The notes beneath the pieces were generated by a model. That model had not been told where the DNA came from and did not search any database. It saw only the letters and a list, made by a program, of their open reading frames with translations. 64,000 nucleotides of DNA from Hydractinia symbiolongicarpus (taxonomy: Eukaryota > Cnidaria > Hydrozoa > Anthoathecata > Hydractiniidae): NCBI RefSeq assembly GCF_029227915.1, contig NC_079888.1, positions 17,398,001 to 17,462,000 on the forward strand, in the 5' to 3' direction. Positions 1 to 13,920 of this stretch are shown in pieces. The first letter of the stretch is position 1. The number at the start of each line of letters is the position of its first letter. The position numbers and the translations under genes were made by a program.

Positions 1-1499
1 GAGAATGCAATCTGGTTAATCTCTCGCACGGAACTAAAAATATAAACATTCGAATTTCAAATTAGTAGAAAGAAGAAAGTTCTTGCAATAACGGTGCAAA
101 AATACAGCGTTCTTTATCTTGGAAATTCTCTATTTACGTTGATTATTTAAAAATGTTGCGAAGTGTATCAACTTTGAAGTGCATTTTCCAGGGGTGACGT
201 TTTTCTATTTTTTTTAATTTTTGTTGTTTCCACTTCGCAAAGGATAGTATTTTAATATTCAACGACTGTCAAACGCATTTTTGATTATTAAATATTTTTT
301 TGGGAGGTCAATATGTCAAAATAGGGTATTTTAGCCCGTTTTAACCATGTTTTGATAGCGCATTTGCCAGGGCAATTTCTTTTTTAGTTTTCAATAGGTT
401 TAGGTTTTCTACAGAGCTTATGTGCTATATTTATGGAATCATTGACTCTCAGTGAAGAAAAGTGAAGTATTTTTAAGAAAATGCACCTCAAAGAAAATAA
501 AAATCGTTTTTTTTGTGTCGTGCGCCATATATTTTCACACGTGAAGTCGTTCTACTGTAAGAAAACCCCCTGTTTTTCGATTTTTTCTAAAATGGTAGCA
601 AAACATGTCGTTAAATTCTACGCGACGGATATGAGTTATTAAGCAGTGGCATCGCCTTTTCTTTAACTACCATATCATATTGCCATTTAAATACTAGATT
701 CCGCTTCATTTTTTGGAGGAAGAAGGAAACTAAACTCATTTTTCGCAGCTATACTCTTTTATTGTATTTAATCGCCTCCATATAAATAATATATCATTAT
801 ACATCGCCTATGAGAAACTTGTTAATAATTTAAAATGTTGAAAACTTTCATTTTGTCAGAAGCTGAGTCCTATTCATGCTTTGCATACAACGCATGATGT
901 AAATATACATTTTTTGTAGTTATTATAATTGTACTATGATAAAGATTAATTTTCCTCTTTCTCTACGACATCCAATTCAAAACAATATTACGTTATGTTA
1001 GAATACATCGCCATAGCAACAATACGACTTATTTAACTATTCAACATAATTAATTTTTATCTTTAGGTCATACTCTTCTAGTGTTTGACGTATTAAAGTA
1101 GGTCTCTACACACTTTTTACTCAAAAAAGAAAAACAAATTTCGGCTAAAGGTAGACCACTTGTAAATAAAAAGAAAGGCTTCTTGTTTGAAACCATAAAA
1201 AAGAAAAACTACGAGATGAAAATTTCCATGCTTCAATTGCCTTTATCACAAGTCTTGAACATTTATTGAACGATTAAAGATGCTTGAACTGTGTATGGAC
1301 GTTGTAAAAAAAAAATTCAAGTTGTTACAAAAGGTGGTCATGTCAAGATGTGCAATTAACCTTAAGTCATATTTGGTAACTTTCGTCAAAATGTCCAACT
1401 AAATCATCGAGTTAATGGCATTTAATATTATTTCCTAAGCGTCTCATAATCTGACTTGCTTTTAGAAAGAAATCTCCAATCGGTTTACATAAAATCATA
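1..1499. other. AT-rich intergenic DNA, nothing recognised
   Basis: I see no open frame of useful length, no splice-flanked exon pattern, no RNA-gene box and no terminal repeat here. It may be intron or intergenic DNA. Confidence 0.5.
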
Positions 1500-2644
1500 C
1501 GATACAGTCGGTTGTTAACACCGGGAGGATCTTTAGTACAGGTATACAGTATATATGTCGTAGATTAAGTGAAGAGCATACACCATTATAGTGTTGCAAC
1601 TGTCACATATTTTTCAAAAAATAACTTTCTTGCAACGATAGCTCAAAATAAAAAAGAGTTTACAAACCGTTGTTACTCAATATATATAGCAAAAACAATC
1701 GGTTAATATTAATTTATTTTGCAGAATAAGTTTTTGTTAAAAGTTAAAAAAATAATCATGACATCGGGCTGAGCGCTTAGTATATACTGTTGAGCGGTGT
1801 TGCACAGGCGTATGGGGATAGTACCCTTTGGAAAAAATTTTCTCGCAGACTTTGCTTAAATAAAAACACAAGAAACAGTCCATTGCTAAAACAGGGCAGA
1901 GCGGTTAGTCCAGGTAAACAGCATTGCACAACCGCACAGGTGTGATTCCTGAGAAAGTTTAAAAATTAACTGTCAGTGGGCTGATCCCTTAATACAGGAG
2001 AACCGTGTTGCACATGTGCATAGGCATAACAGCCTTTTACCAAAAAAAGTCTTTTGTTAACACTGGGCTAACCGCTTAGTATAGTTAAACAAAGTTGAAC
2101 AGGTTTATAGGGAGTTAGCAGGGAGTTTTCTGGCGGAGCGCTGACCCTAATTGAGTTTGCGTAGGTCAAAGAGAGCATTAAATACTCCAGGATACCCCAC
2201 CAAAGCCATGGCCCCTCCTGGAAATAATAGACAGGGTATATCCCTCGATATTTGTGAGGCTAGCCATGCAAAATATGCACATCTATCTAGGCGTAATACC
2301 ACTTTCGAAAAAAACTTCATTGCAACTTCGGTTTCAGTGAAAACACAGGGAACAGCCTATCATTACCGGTTCAGCTAAAATAATCTGTCAGTCACTTTAT
2401 TTCCACAAAAAGTTTTCAGGAAAAAATAATAAAAGATGTAGCTACCTAGCTAACTGCATTTAGCATAACAATTATTGTTTAAGAATATTGTAATAAAATG
2501 TAATAAAACTGTCAGTAAGATTGTCCTATTTGTTTTCTGTGCCTCCTGAGCGGAATAGGCGATTGATATCCCGGGGGGTAATTATCATTAAAAATGGCGT
2601 ATTAAAATAATGCATTCATTTTGTTCACTTAACTTATTATTTAA
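1500..2644 (-). mobile_element. Helitron remnant related to the element at 26385-27720
   Basis: Blocks of this stretch recur in the same order and strand in 26480-27550, for example the part around TTTAGTACAGGTAT, the AACAGCCTTTT block and the CCTCCTGAGCGGAAT block near 2545 and 27440. The 3' hairpin and CTAG end seen at 26385 are missing. The sequence stops where the Helitron at 2645-5461 begins, so it was probably truncated or interrupted there. It holds no convincing gene; the 75-codon frame at 2151-2378 is not kept in the related copies. Divergence is substantial, so this is an old copy. Confidence 0.6.
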
Positions 2645-5461
2645 CTAGTCGATAAGGCCCGTGGAGAAATCCACTTAGGCAGAAGGACAATGGGAAAATA
2701 GGTTCTTTTAGATGTTTTTCTGACGTCAGCAGTGCATATACAAAAAAATGTTCTTAAAATCTTACATAAAATGTCAAATATCAAATCGCATTAAATCCTC
2801 CACACAAATCTTACACAAAATAAAAAAGAACAGCTTGCAAGGTGTAAAATCTAGTTGATAAAAAGTTACAACAACGACACTCAAACATCGACAGTTACAA
2901 CACCAACAGTCACAACACGGATAATAACAATGTCAGAAATAACGCATCTCAAATATGTATATACATCTTATAAGTGATTATGTTGAAAACCCTCAGTATT
3001 TTATTCTGAAGTGTCAAAAAGGAGGCCTCCAAGAGTTAGCACAAATCAACAAAAATAAGTTTTTTACACAGTTTAAATATTGTTTTTCCCTTACGCTTAT
3101 ACAAAAATATGAAAAAGCCATAGTTTGGAAAACATCAAATTTAAATCTAGAAAAATCAGTCATTTCAGTTGCATACCATCCTCTCCCACAAAAATTTACA
3201 CAAAATGTAAAAATCAACCAGTTAAGAACACAAAAATTTTCTCTTTTAGTTCCGTACTGCCCTTTACCAACAATTTTAAACATAAATGTCAAAAAATCAA
3301 TGAGCAAAGAATAAACTTGAATCAACAAAGATTATGTGTAGAGCTTGAAACACTAATCAAAATAATGTATAGAATCAAGTACAACACTTACAATAATACA
3401 GTAACAAAGTCAGAAATAAGACATCTCAAATATTTACTTCGTTGAAAACCTTTAATATTTCAATCAGAAGTGTCAAAAAAACATCAAATTTATATCTGGA
3501 AAATCATTTATTCGATTACATACTATCCTGTTTCCCAAAAATATATATACACAAATTGTAAAAATTAACAGGTTAAGAACACAAAAAAATTTTCCTTAGT
3601 ATGATGATCTGTAGTTACCTTTACCAACCATTTTAAACGTGAATGTCAAAAATAAATAAGGAGTAAATTTGAATCAACAAAGATAATAATTTTGGAAAAC
3701 AAAGTGCATATACGGTCCCTCCTCACAAAAGTTAACACAAAATGTAAAACAGATCGGTTTTTGAGGAGCACATCCAAATCAACAAAAATCAGTTCATTTA
3801 GCATGTTCTATATTGCTATTGTCCATAAATCTTCTACAAAGAGGTTATGAAACACATCAAATTATAGAAAAATCAGGCATTTCATAAAATATAAAGAACA
3901 AAAAAGTTTTTTCATCATCACCAAACACAGTTATATATTACCACAATTATAAAAATCTTAATAAAACGTGAAACCATGGAATTTTCTTCCAGCAAAAATG
4001 ACATCACATACAGTTTAATTCTCCCCAACAAAAGTTTATAATACGAACTATGAAAAAAGCCATTAGCTTACACAACAGCCTTCAGTGGAGGCCAATTCTA
4101 CAAAATTTGTGCTTTCAGTATATTTGCATGTGGTCTTTTTCCCACAAAAAAAAGAAAATTTTAAAAAACAGCAGTTTGCAACACAAACAAAAACACGAAC
4201 AACGTTCCCGAACCGAACGACCATCCTCTCATAAATTAAAATAAAGTCAAAAACCCATGTAAATTTCCAATCAAATGTCTACACCCCCTGTAAAAATAAC
4301 CTGGCATTTTACATGTAGGCTGACGAAAGTTAAACAGGATGTCAGAAAAAAAACAATAAAAAAAAATAAACACGCACGCTTTAAATTCTGGAAAAAAAAA
4401 TTCCACTTGTCATATTGCACGTGGTCCCTTTGTAAAGTTTACAGCAGGAAATGCGAAAAGAAATATAAAATACATCTGCAAAAGTTCAAGTCTTTAAAGA
4501 TTTTGTATCGTGCTCATAAAAGAAAAGAAGTTAAGAAAACTAAGGTAGCTAGCTATAGATAATTAAAAAAAAGGAATAACAATATAAGTCATAGGTTAGA
4601 GCTTGCTATGGGATGAGAGGAGCAGGCATTGGAGTCCAACATTAGCTCTAGCTAACAGTAGCTAAGACCCCCAGTTAAATATACTTAACCTGGGAACACT
4701 TAGCTAAAACTAAAGCTAGCTATTTATGCTTAGTAAAACACATATAAAGAGAAACAATAGTAATGTAAAAATAATAACATAACGGTGAGCAGTAAGTTCA
4801 ACAAATCAAAGTTTTCCGTTTGTTAGTCAGCTAACAGCTTTATGTAGCATTTTGAATTTTAGGACAAACACATTAGTTACGCACCAGGGAATACATTAAT
4901 TATGCAACAAAAACATAAACAAATATGGCGGCTAGGTTTGTTTTTAAAAAAGCGCTAAAATATAAAACTTCAAGAATTTGAGGCTTTTCTTGGAAAATGC
5001 GAGTCTGTGCTCCAGTGACATAAAAACTAAAAGTCTAAAAACATCAAAGTTCTTACTATTATTGATTTTAAATCCCCTTCAAACTCTAGCCTTTATTTTC
5101 TATTTCTAACTTTACTACTTTACTTCTAGCTCTAGCTACCACTTCTTACTTCACTTCTTGGACTTTTCTTTCTCTGAATTACTTTTTGCACTTTTTTCAA
5201 GATGAAGGGACCGTTCTTTTTTTGTTGTTGTTTTCGGTGTCGAGGGACACCATTTTTGTACAGAAAGCCGTTAAATTTATTTCAGCAAATCAAGTTGATC
5301 CATTTTGATCACGTGATGTAAACAAAGTAAACCTGCTAGCAAAATGGATATAACTTTTTCGGAAACTTGAAAGGAAATTTCGGCTACATCAAAGGAAAAT
5401 GAACACATCCACTTTGCCTGTCACAGACAGACGGACACACTTAGCGTATTATTATAAGAGA
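2645..5461 (-). mobile_element. Non-autonomous Helitron, copy A (2,817 bp)
   Basis: On the minus strand it begins TCTCTTATAATAATACGC at 5461 and ends with a small hairpin (GTGGA...TCCAC), then ATCGACTAG at 2645. These are the hallmarks of Helitrons: 5'-TC, a 3' hairpin about 10 bases before CTRR, insertion between A and T, and no target duplication. The bases outside are A on the 5' side (minus strand) and T on the 3' side. It is the same length as the copy at 6703-9519 and almost identical to it, in opposite orientation. No Rep or helicase is present, so it would need an autonomous partner; its 5' end resembles that of the coding element starting at 12947. Between about 2950 and 3800 it contains degenerate tandem units of roughly 350 bp. 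Mirrored short frames in both copies look non-coding. Confidence 0.85.
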
Positions 5462-6702
5462 TAGACCTATTTCAATATCCATTTCCATTCCGCAAAATAC
5501 ACAGCCGGAATAGACATACTAACGTGAAAACAAGGTTAGTTTAGAGACAATTTTAATTTTCCAGCGAAGTGATTTACATATAGTTTGTTTACCTTTATTA
5601 TTTCTCATATTAACTTGTCAAATGGGCAAATTATGAACTTTTGGTAAAAAAATAGAACATGGCACTTATTTTATACCCATTGGGCTTATTACTGGTTTAT
5701 ATTTCGTTCCGGTGTTTAGCTAGCTAGCTATTGTTTTTCTTATGACTGTGGTTTGAATTATATATTTTTTGAAACATCTGTAATTAACATTATGACTTGG
5801 CTATCCCGTTCCTCCAAGGCTATCCTAAGCATGTTGGGTTGGTGGTATTAGACTGAATATTGGTCTTCATCATGTTATATATTCAACAAAATGTAATAAG
5901 AGCAATGCAATCACCCAGATAGTACTCATAAGTATCCTTGAGCCTTGATTATTTAAAAATTATAGCCTGTAAGAATGTTACGGTTGCAGCTACAGATAAT
6001 TGTTGTTGTTTTCTAAATTCACAAATTGTTCTGTCAATAGGTAGTATTTCTATTAGTATTGCCAGTAATATTATATTTATAAGTTTTGTCAGATTGTTAT
6101 TCCACGTCAAGTATAACTATGGGTATTGTAATTTTTTTGTGCGTAAAAGAAAAGCTCTAAAACTTATGTATATAAAACAAATTTATAAGGGGTGCTCTTT
6201 TTAGACAAATCTGATAGAATTAACATAAAAACTTTTCTGCATTATAGTTGTTGAGTTTCTGAATTTAAGGTGGTGTAATGGGGCAATACATTTTTTATAC
6301 AGAAAACTATGTATTTTAATGAAATGATAATCAATAGGCATTTTTGGGGGGAGGAGGGGGTGGGGGGGTGGTGGTGGTGATTCGTTCAAAAGCTAAGAGA
6401 ATTGCAGATGAACAAACCGCTCATGATTTGTTTCAAGTCACATCTTGTGTCAATGCAATAATGTTTAGCCAGGTAAGCTGGGCAGCACTCCCTTAGATAT
6501 GTTTAGTACTTGATCGATTTACCACAATAACTTATAACCTATAAGTTATAGAGCCTAGGAAAGTTAAGAAATTTTTAAATAAAATAAACAGCCTTACATG
6601 TGCAAGAAATGATAAACCTACAATACTAATATGAATCTAAACAGACAAACCAAAGCAATAAACAATTTGTGATTACTGAGTACACTGGGTTGAGCCATAA
6701 TA
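5462..6702. other. Spacer between the two inverted Helitron copies
   Basis: This 1,241-bp stretch separates the inverted copies at 2645-5461 and 6703-9519. Bases 5463-5545 are similar, in inverted orientation, to about 22903-22987, so part of it is an older dispersed repeat. No gene is evident; the 88-codon frame at 5938-6204 has no recognisable motif. Confidence 0.5.
6343..6380 (+). other. G-rich tract, potential G-quadruplex
   Basis: Runs of six, five and seven G, separated by single A or GGA spacers, are followed by GGT repeats. The spacing permits four three-G tracts, the usual quadruplex rule. This is the only strong G-run in an otherwise AT-rich region and lies between the two inverted Helitron copies. 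Confidence 0.5.
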
Positions 6703-9519
6703 TCTCTTATAATAATACGCTAAGTGTGTCCGTCTGTCTGTGACAGGCAAAGTGGATGTGTTCATTTTCCTTTGATGTAGCCGAAATTTCCTTTCAAGTT
6801 TCCGAAAAAGTTATATCCATTTTGCTAGCAGGTTTACTTTGTTTACATCACGTGATCAAAATGGATCAACTTGATTTGCTGAAATAAATTTAACGGCTTT
6901 CTGTACAAAAATGGTGTCCCTCGACACCGAAAACAACAACAAAAAAAGAACGGTCCCTTCATCTTGAAAAAAGTGCAAAAAGTAATTCAGAGAAAGAAAA
7001 GTCCAAAAAGTGAAGTAAGAAGTGGTAGCTAGAGCTAGAAGTAAAGTAGTAAAGTTAGAAATAGAAAATAAAGGCTAGAGTTTGAAGGGGATTTAAAATC
7101 AATAATAGTAAGAACTTTGATGTTTTTAGACTTTTAGTTTTTATGTCACTGGAGCACAGACTCGCATTTTCCAAGAAAAGCCTCAAATTCTTGAAGTTTT
7201 ATATTTTAGCGCTTTTTTAAAAACAAACCTAGCCGCCATATTTGTTTATGTTTTTGTTGCATAATTAATGTATTCCCTGGTGCGTAACTAATGTGTTTGT
7301 CCTAAAATTCAAAATGCTACATAAAGCTGTTAGCTGACTAACAAACGGAAAACTTTGATTTGTTGAACTTACTGCTCACCGTTATGTTATTATTTTTACA
7401 TTACTATTGTTTCTCTTTATATGTGTTTTACTAAGCATAAATAGCTAGCTTTAGTTTTAGCTAAGTGTTCCCAGGTTAAGTATATTTAACTGGGGGTCTT
7501 AGCTACTGTTAGCTAGAGCTAATGTTGGACTCCAATGCCTGCTCCTCTCATCCCATAGCAAGCTCTAACCTATGACTTATATTGTTATTCCTTTTTTTTA
7601 ATTATCTATAGCTAGCTACCTTAGTTTTCTTAACTTCTTTTCTTTTATGAGCACGATACAAAATCTTTAAAGACTTGAACTTTTGCAGATGTATTTTATA
7701 TTTCTTTTCGCATTTCCTGCTGTAAACTTTACAAAGGGACCACGTGCAATATGACAAGTGGAATTTTTTTTTCCAGAATTTAAAGCGTGCGTGTTTATTT
7801 TTTTTTATTGTTTTTTTTCTGACATCCTGTTTAACTTTCGTCAGCCTACATGTAAAATGCCAGGTTATTTTTACAGGGGGTGTAGACATTTGATTGGAAA
7901 TTTACATGGGTTTTTGACTTTATTTTAATTTATGAGAGGATGGTCGTTCGGTTCGGGAACGTTGTTCGTGTTTTTGTTTGTGTTGCAAACTGCTGTTTTT
8001 TAAAATTTTCTTTTTTTTGTGGGAAAAAGACCACATGCAAATATACTGAAAGCACAAATTTTGTAGAATTGGCCTCCACTGAAGGCTGTTGTGTAAGCTA
8101 ATGGCTTTTTTCATAGTTCGTATTATAAACTTTTGTTGGGGAGAATTAAACTGTATGTGATGTCATTTTTGCTGGAAGAAAATTCCATGGTTTCACGTTT
8201 TATTAAGATTTTTATAATTGTGGTAATATATAACTGTGTTTGGTGATGATGAAAAAACTTTTTTGTTCTTTATATTTTATGAAATGCCTGATTTTTCTAT
8301 AATTTGATGTGTTTCATAACCTCTTTGTAGAAGATTTATGGACAATAGCAATATAGAACATGCTAAATGAACTGATTTTTGTTGATTTGGATGTGCTCCT
8401 CAAAAACCGATCTGTTTTACATTTTGTGTTAACTTTTGTGAGGAGGGACCGTATATGCACTTTGTTTTCCAAAATTATTATCTTTGTTGATTCAAATTTA
8501 CTCCTTATTTATTTTTGACATTCACGTTTAAAATGGTTGGTAAAGGTAACTACAGATCATCATACTAAGGAAAATTTTTTTGTGTTCTTAACCTGTTAAT
8601 TTTTACAATTTGTGTATATATATTTTTGGGAAACAGGATAGTATGTAATCGAATAAATGATTTTCCAGATATAAATTTGATGTTTTTTTGACACTTCTGA
8701 TTGAAATATTAAAGGTTTTCAACGAAGTAAATATTTGAGATGTCTTATTTCTGACTTTGTTACTGTATTATTGTAAGTGTTGTACTTGATTCTATACATT
8801 ATTTTGATTAGTGTTTCAAGCTCTACACATAATCTTTGTTGATTCAAGTTTATTCTTTGCTCATTGATTTTTTGACATTTATGTTTAAAATTGTTGGTAA
8901 AGGGCAGTACGGAACTAAAAGAGAAAATTTTTGTGTTCTTAACTGGTTGATTTTTACATTTTGTGTTAATTTTTGTGGGAGAGGATGGTATGCAACTGAA
9001 ATGACTGATTTTTCTAGATTTAAATTTGATGTTTTCCAAACTATGGCTTTTTCATATTTTTGTATAAGCGTAAGGGAAAAACAATATTTAAACTGTGTAA
9101 AAAACTTATTTTTGTTGATTTGTGCTAACTCTTGGAGGCCTCCTTTTTGACACTTCAGAATAAAATACTGAGGGTTTTCAACATAATCACTTATAAGATG
9201 TATATACATATTTGAGATGCGTTATTTCTGACATTGTTATTATCCGTGTTGTGACTGTTGGTGTTGTAACTGTCGATGATTGAGTGTCGTTGTTGTAACT
9301 TTTTATCAACTAGATTTTACACCTTGCAAGCTGTTCTTTTTTATTTTGTGTAAGATTTGTGTGGAGGATTTAATGCGATTTGATATTTGACATTTTATGT
9401 AAGATTTTAAGAACATTTTTTTGTATATGCACTGCTGACGTCAGAAAAACATCTAAAAGAACCTATTTTCCCATTGTCCTTCTGCCTAAGTGGATTTCTC
9501 CACGGGCCTTATCGACTAG
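6703..9519 (+). mobile_element. Non-autonomous Helitron, copy B (2,817 bp)
   Basis: It starts with TCTCTTATAATAATACGC directly after an A at 6702 and ends GTGGATTTCTCCAC, GGGCCTT, ATCGACTAG at 9519. The next base begins another Helitron, so the 3' joint is CTAG followed at once by TCTCTTATAATAATACGG. Length equals copy A, and the few differences seen are single bases (for example the codons read KIYTKC in one and KINTKC in the other). No transposition gene is present. The 5' segment contains CACGTGATC, also present near the 5' end of the coding Helitron at 12947. Confidence 0.9.
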
Positions 9520-12351
9520 TCTCTTATAATAATACGGAGAGTGTGTCCGTCTGTCTGTGACAGGCAAAGTGGATGTGTTCATTTTCCTTTGATGTAGCCG
9601 AAATTTCCTTTGAAGTCTCCGAAAAAGTTATATCCATTTTGCCAGCGGGTTTACTTTGTTTACATCACGTGATCTAAATGAAGCAACTTGATTTGCCGAA
9701 AAAATTTTAACGGCTTACTCCCGAAAAATGGTAACCCTCGACACAAAAGCAACAACAAGAAAACAGCCCCTTCGTCTTGATAAAAGTAATTCAGAGAAAG
9801 AAAAGTCCAAGAAATGAAGTGAGAAGTGGTAGCTAGAGCTAGAAGTAAAGTAGTAAAGTTAGAAGAAGAAAATAGAAGCTAGAGGTTGAAGTGGATTTGA
9901 AATCACAAATAGTAAGAACTTTGATGTTTTTAGACGTTTAGTTTTTATGTCACTGGAGCAAGCAGACTCGCATTTTCCAAGAAAAGCCTCAAATTCTTGA
10001 AGTTTCATATTTTAGCGCTTTTTTAAAAACAAACCTAGCAACCATATTTGTTTATGTTTTTGTTGCATAATTAATGTATCCCCTGGTGCGTAACTAATGT
10101 GTTTGTCCTAAAATTCAAAATGCTACATAAAGCTGTTAGCTGACTAACAAACGGAAAACTTTGGTTTGTTGAACTTACTGATCACTGTAATGTTATTATT
10201 TTTACATTACTATTGTTTCTCTTTATATGTGTTTTACTAAGCATAAATAGCTAGCTTTAGTTTTAGCTAAGTGTTCCCAGTTTAAGTATATTTAACTGGG
10301 GGTCTTAGCTACTGTTAGCTAGCTAATGTTGTCCTCCATGGGCTAGCTCTAACCTATGACTTATATTGTTATTCCTCTTTTTTAATTATCTATAGCTAGC
10401 TACCTTAGTTTCCAAACTTCTTTTCTTTTATGAGCACGAATTATGTTGTAACAAGCTAGCTAGCTACCTACCTACAAAATCTTTAAAGACTTGAACTTTT
10501 GCAGATGTATTTTATATTTCTTTTCGCATTTCCTGTAAACTTTACAAAGGGACCACGTGCAATATGACAAGTGGAATATTTTTTTTCTCCAGAATTTAAA
10601 GCGTGTGTGTTAAGTTATTTTTTATTGTTTTGTTTCTGACATCCTGTTTAACTTTCGTCAGCCTACATGTAAAATGCCAGGTTATTTTTACAGGGGGGTG
10701 TAGCTAGACATTTGATTGGAAATTTACATGGGTTTTTGACTTTATTTTAATTTATGAGAGGATGGTCGTTCGGTTCGGGAAGGTTGTTCGTGTTTTTGTT
10801 TGTGTTGCAAACTGCTGTTTTTTTAAAAAAATTTTCTGTAAACTTTTGTGGGAAAAAGACCACATGCAATATACTGAAAGCACAAATTTTGTAGAATTGG
10901 CCTCCACTAAAGGCTGTTGTGTAAGCTAATGGCTTTTTCATAGTTCGTATTATAAACTTTTGTTGGGGAGAACTAAACTGTATGTGATGTCATTTTTGCT
11001 GGAAGAAAATTCCATGGTTTCACGTTTTTGTTAAGAATTTTATAATTGTGGTAATATATAACTGTTTTTGGTGATGATGAAAAAACTTTTTTGTTTTTTA
11101 TATTTTATGAAATGCCTGATTTTTCTATAATTTGATGTGTTTCATAACCTTTTTGTGGAAGATTTATGGGCAATAGCAATATAGAACATGCTAAATGAAC
11201 TGATTTTTGTTGATTTGGATGTGCTCCTCAAAAACCGAGCTGTTTTACATTTTGTGTTAACTTGTGTGAGGACGGACCGTATATACACTCTGTTTTCCAA
11301 AAGTAATATCTTTGTTGATTCAAATTTACTCCTTATTTATTTTTGACATTCACGTTTAAAATGGTTGGTAAAGGTAACTACAGATCATCATACAAAGGAA
11401 AATTTTTTTGTGTTCTTAACCTGTTAATTTTTACAATTTGTGTATATTTTTGGGAAACAGGATAGTATGTAATTGAATAAATGTTTTCCAGATATAAATT
11501 TAATGTTTTTTGACACTTCTGATTGAAATATTAAAGGTTTTCAACGAAGTAAATATTTGAGATGTGTTATTTCTGACTTTATTATTATTGTTAGTTGTAC
11601 TTGATTCTAACATTATTTTGATTAGTGTTTCAAGCTCTACACATAATCTTTGTTGATTCAAGTTTATTCTTTGCTCATTGATTTTTTGACATTATGTTTA
11701 AAATTGTTGGTAAAGGGCAGTGCGGAACTAAAAGAGAAAATTTTTGTGTTCTTAACTGGTTGATTTTTACATTTTGTGGGAGAGGATGGTAATGCAACTA
11801 AAATGACTGACTTTTCTAGATTTAAATTTTATGTTTTCCTAACTACGGCTTTTTCATATTTTTGTATAAGCGTAAGGGAAAAACAATATTTAAAATGTAT
11901 AAAAAACTTATTTTTGCTAACTCTTGGAGGCCTCCTTTTTGACACTTCAGAATAAAATACTGAGGGTTTTCAACATAATCACTTATAAGATGTAAATATT
12001 TGAGATGCGTTATTTTTGAAATTGTTATTATCCGTGTTGTGACTGTTAATGTTGTAACTGTTGGTCTTCTTACTGTCGGTTTTGTGAGTTTAGTGTTGTG
12101 AGTGTCGATGTTGTGAGTGTCGTTGTTGTAACTTTTTATCAACTAGATTTTACACCTTGCAAGCTGTTCTTTTTTTTTTGTGTAAGATTTGTGTGGAGGA
12201 TTTAATGTGATTTGATATTTGACATTTTGTGTAAGATTTTAAGAACATTTTTTTGTATATACACTGCTGACGTCAGAAAAACATCTAAAAGAACCTATTT
12301 TCCCATTGTCCTTCTGCCTAAGTGGATTTCTCCACGGGCCTTATCGACTAG
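9520..12351 (+). mobile_element. Non-autonomous Helitron, copy C (2,832 bp)
   Basis: This third member of the A/B family is more diverged, with many small indels, such as extra CTAGC repeats near 10455 and a short expansion near 12060. It abuts copy B on its left with no intervening base and ends with the same GTGGATTTCTCCAC hairpin and ATCGACTAG at 12351. The greater divergence suggests it did not arise at the same time as A and B. No coding capacity is seen. Confidence 0.85.
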
Positions 12352-12946
12352 TCTATATAATAATACGCCAGTTCTGTCTGTCTGTGACTTTTGCAAAGTG
12401 GATTATATTCTTCACAATTTCCTTTAACAAATTCTATAAAACATCGCCTATAAATTTGTTCTGTAAATTAGCAAACTTTGACGTTAAAGCAATATTGACA
12501 TCAAAGGAAAGTATATTAAGATTAGTGAAGCCATTGCATTGCACTTTTAAATTTAAGGCTTAATAACATGGAAACGGGTGGAAATAACTGACGTCATCTC
12601 CTGCGTGGGTAACTAGGGACCACCTAGGACCAATTTGGGTAAGTTTCCCAAACCTGGGTCCCCAAATCCGTTTCGGAATGGGTGGGTTGATGACGTCATC
12701 AAAATACCTTTAAACCCTAATATCTCTGCAACCGTTTGTCAAAAGTACATAATCCTATACATTTTCTTGATCGGCGTTTCAAGATCTATACGATAGAGGC
12801 AACAGGTATACAAATTTCTAAAAAAAAATTATCGGTTTTGACGGAGCCATTGCTGACGTCAGCAAAATCTTTAAATCCTTATATCTCATTAACATCAAAA
12901 TTTTTATCCTGCTTCAGTGGATTTCTCCACGGGCTTTATCGACTAA
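12352..12946 (+). mobile_element. Short non-autonomous Helitron, copy D (595 bp)
   Basis: It starts TCTATATAATAATACGCC immediately after the CTAG of copy C and ends with hairpin GTGGATTTCTCCAC, then ATCGACTAA at 12946; CTAA fits the CTRR rule. The body contains GACGTCATCAAAA and CCGTTTCGGAATGG blocks shared with the elements at 19295, 21108, 21661 and 63450. Two overlapping frames (12306-12563 and 12736-13023) cross the element borders and are unlikely to be genes. Confidence 0.85.
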
Positions 12947-13920
12947 TCTCTTATAATAATACGGAGAGTGTGTCTGTTTGTGTGTCTGTAACAGGCAAAG
13001 TGTATATCTTCATTTTCCTCTGATGTCGCCGAAAATATTACATGTTTTTTTATGAGAATAACCAAAATTCTAACAAGGCTGGTCATTAATTCTAATTTTC
13101 TGTTTTTCTAAACAAAAGACCTACTGTTTTTCCAGGCTGACATTCTTATAAAGCATATTCTTATATATAAAAAAAAAACGTTCGTGTCTTTTTTGCTGAG
13201 AAATGCCGCGAGTTTTTGTTTGTTTACATTTTGAATCATGTGATCGACATAGATCAATTTAATTTGCTAAAAAAAAATCACGTGATCAAAATAAAGTAAT
13301 TCTATTTGTCGGAAAATCCAAGTTTCCCTTGACAACCAAAGCAGCCGCAATTTTTTGAAATTCAGGCCAATAAGGTGAACGAAAGAAGTAGGTTGCTTGC
13401 GATATACATCTAATATCAAAGAAAAACATAATTTATATATGTTGTAACACGTTTTTTTTTTGGTTCAAGCGCGAAAGAAGTAAAATGAAGCTAGAAGGTT
13501 GTTTTTAAATTCTGCAGTCAGAGAGAGAGCGAGAGATACTCAATCAAGAAGATAGTGAAGTTATAAGCTAGCTTAGCTTTATTTATTTTTAAAAGCAGTT
13601 TTAAGTAAGTAACATATTTTTTTACAACATTAGATTTCCTATAATTTTTCAATATAGCTGGCTAGCTAACCAGTTTATAATTTTCTTTGTCTTTTTTGTC
13701 AAGGGTTATAAAGACGAAACGAGGAAGGTTAGTGGTGAGGACAGTGTAAGAAGTAAGAAATTTCAAGTTTATCTTTAGCTAAGCTTTTAAAACTTTTGCA
13801 GTACGATATTCGGTAATAGCTACTGGGCAAACTCTAACTGTTTTCTTATTTTATTTTTTAGAATTTGTGGTAAATAGCTAGCTACTAGGTTGTATTTTTA
13901 AGGTTGTATTTTTCTCCAAT

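Noticed and set aside
2955-3445. Overlapping 104-119 codon frames on both strands, mirrored at 8719-9209
   Set aside because: They come from the non-autonomous Helitron and are mirrored only because the element is present twice. The third copy (9520-12351) breaks them.
4050-4562. Lys-rich 64 and 95 codon frames, mirrored at 7602-8114
   Set aside because: Low-complexity Lys runs from AT-rich Helitron sequence; not conserved in copy C.
2645-9519. Long terminal repeats of a retrotransposon
   Set aside because: The copies are inverted, not direct, and have Helitron rather than TG...CA ends; no polymerase lies between them.
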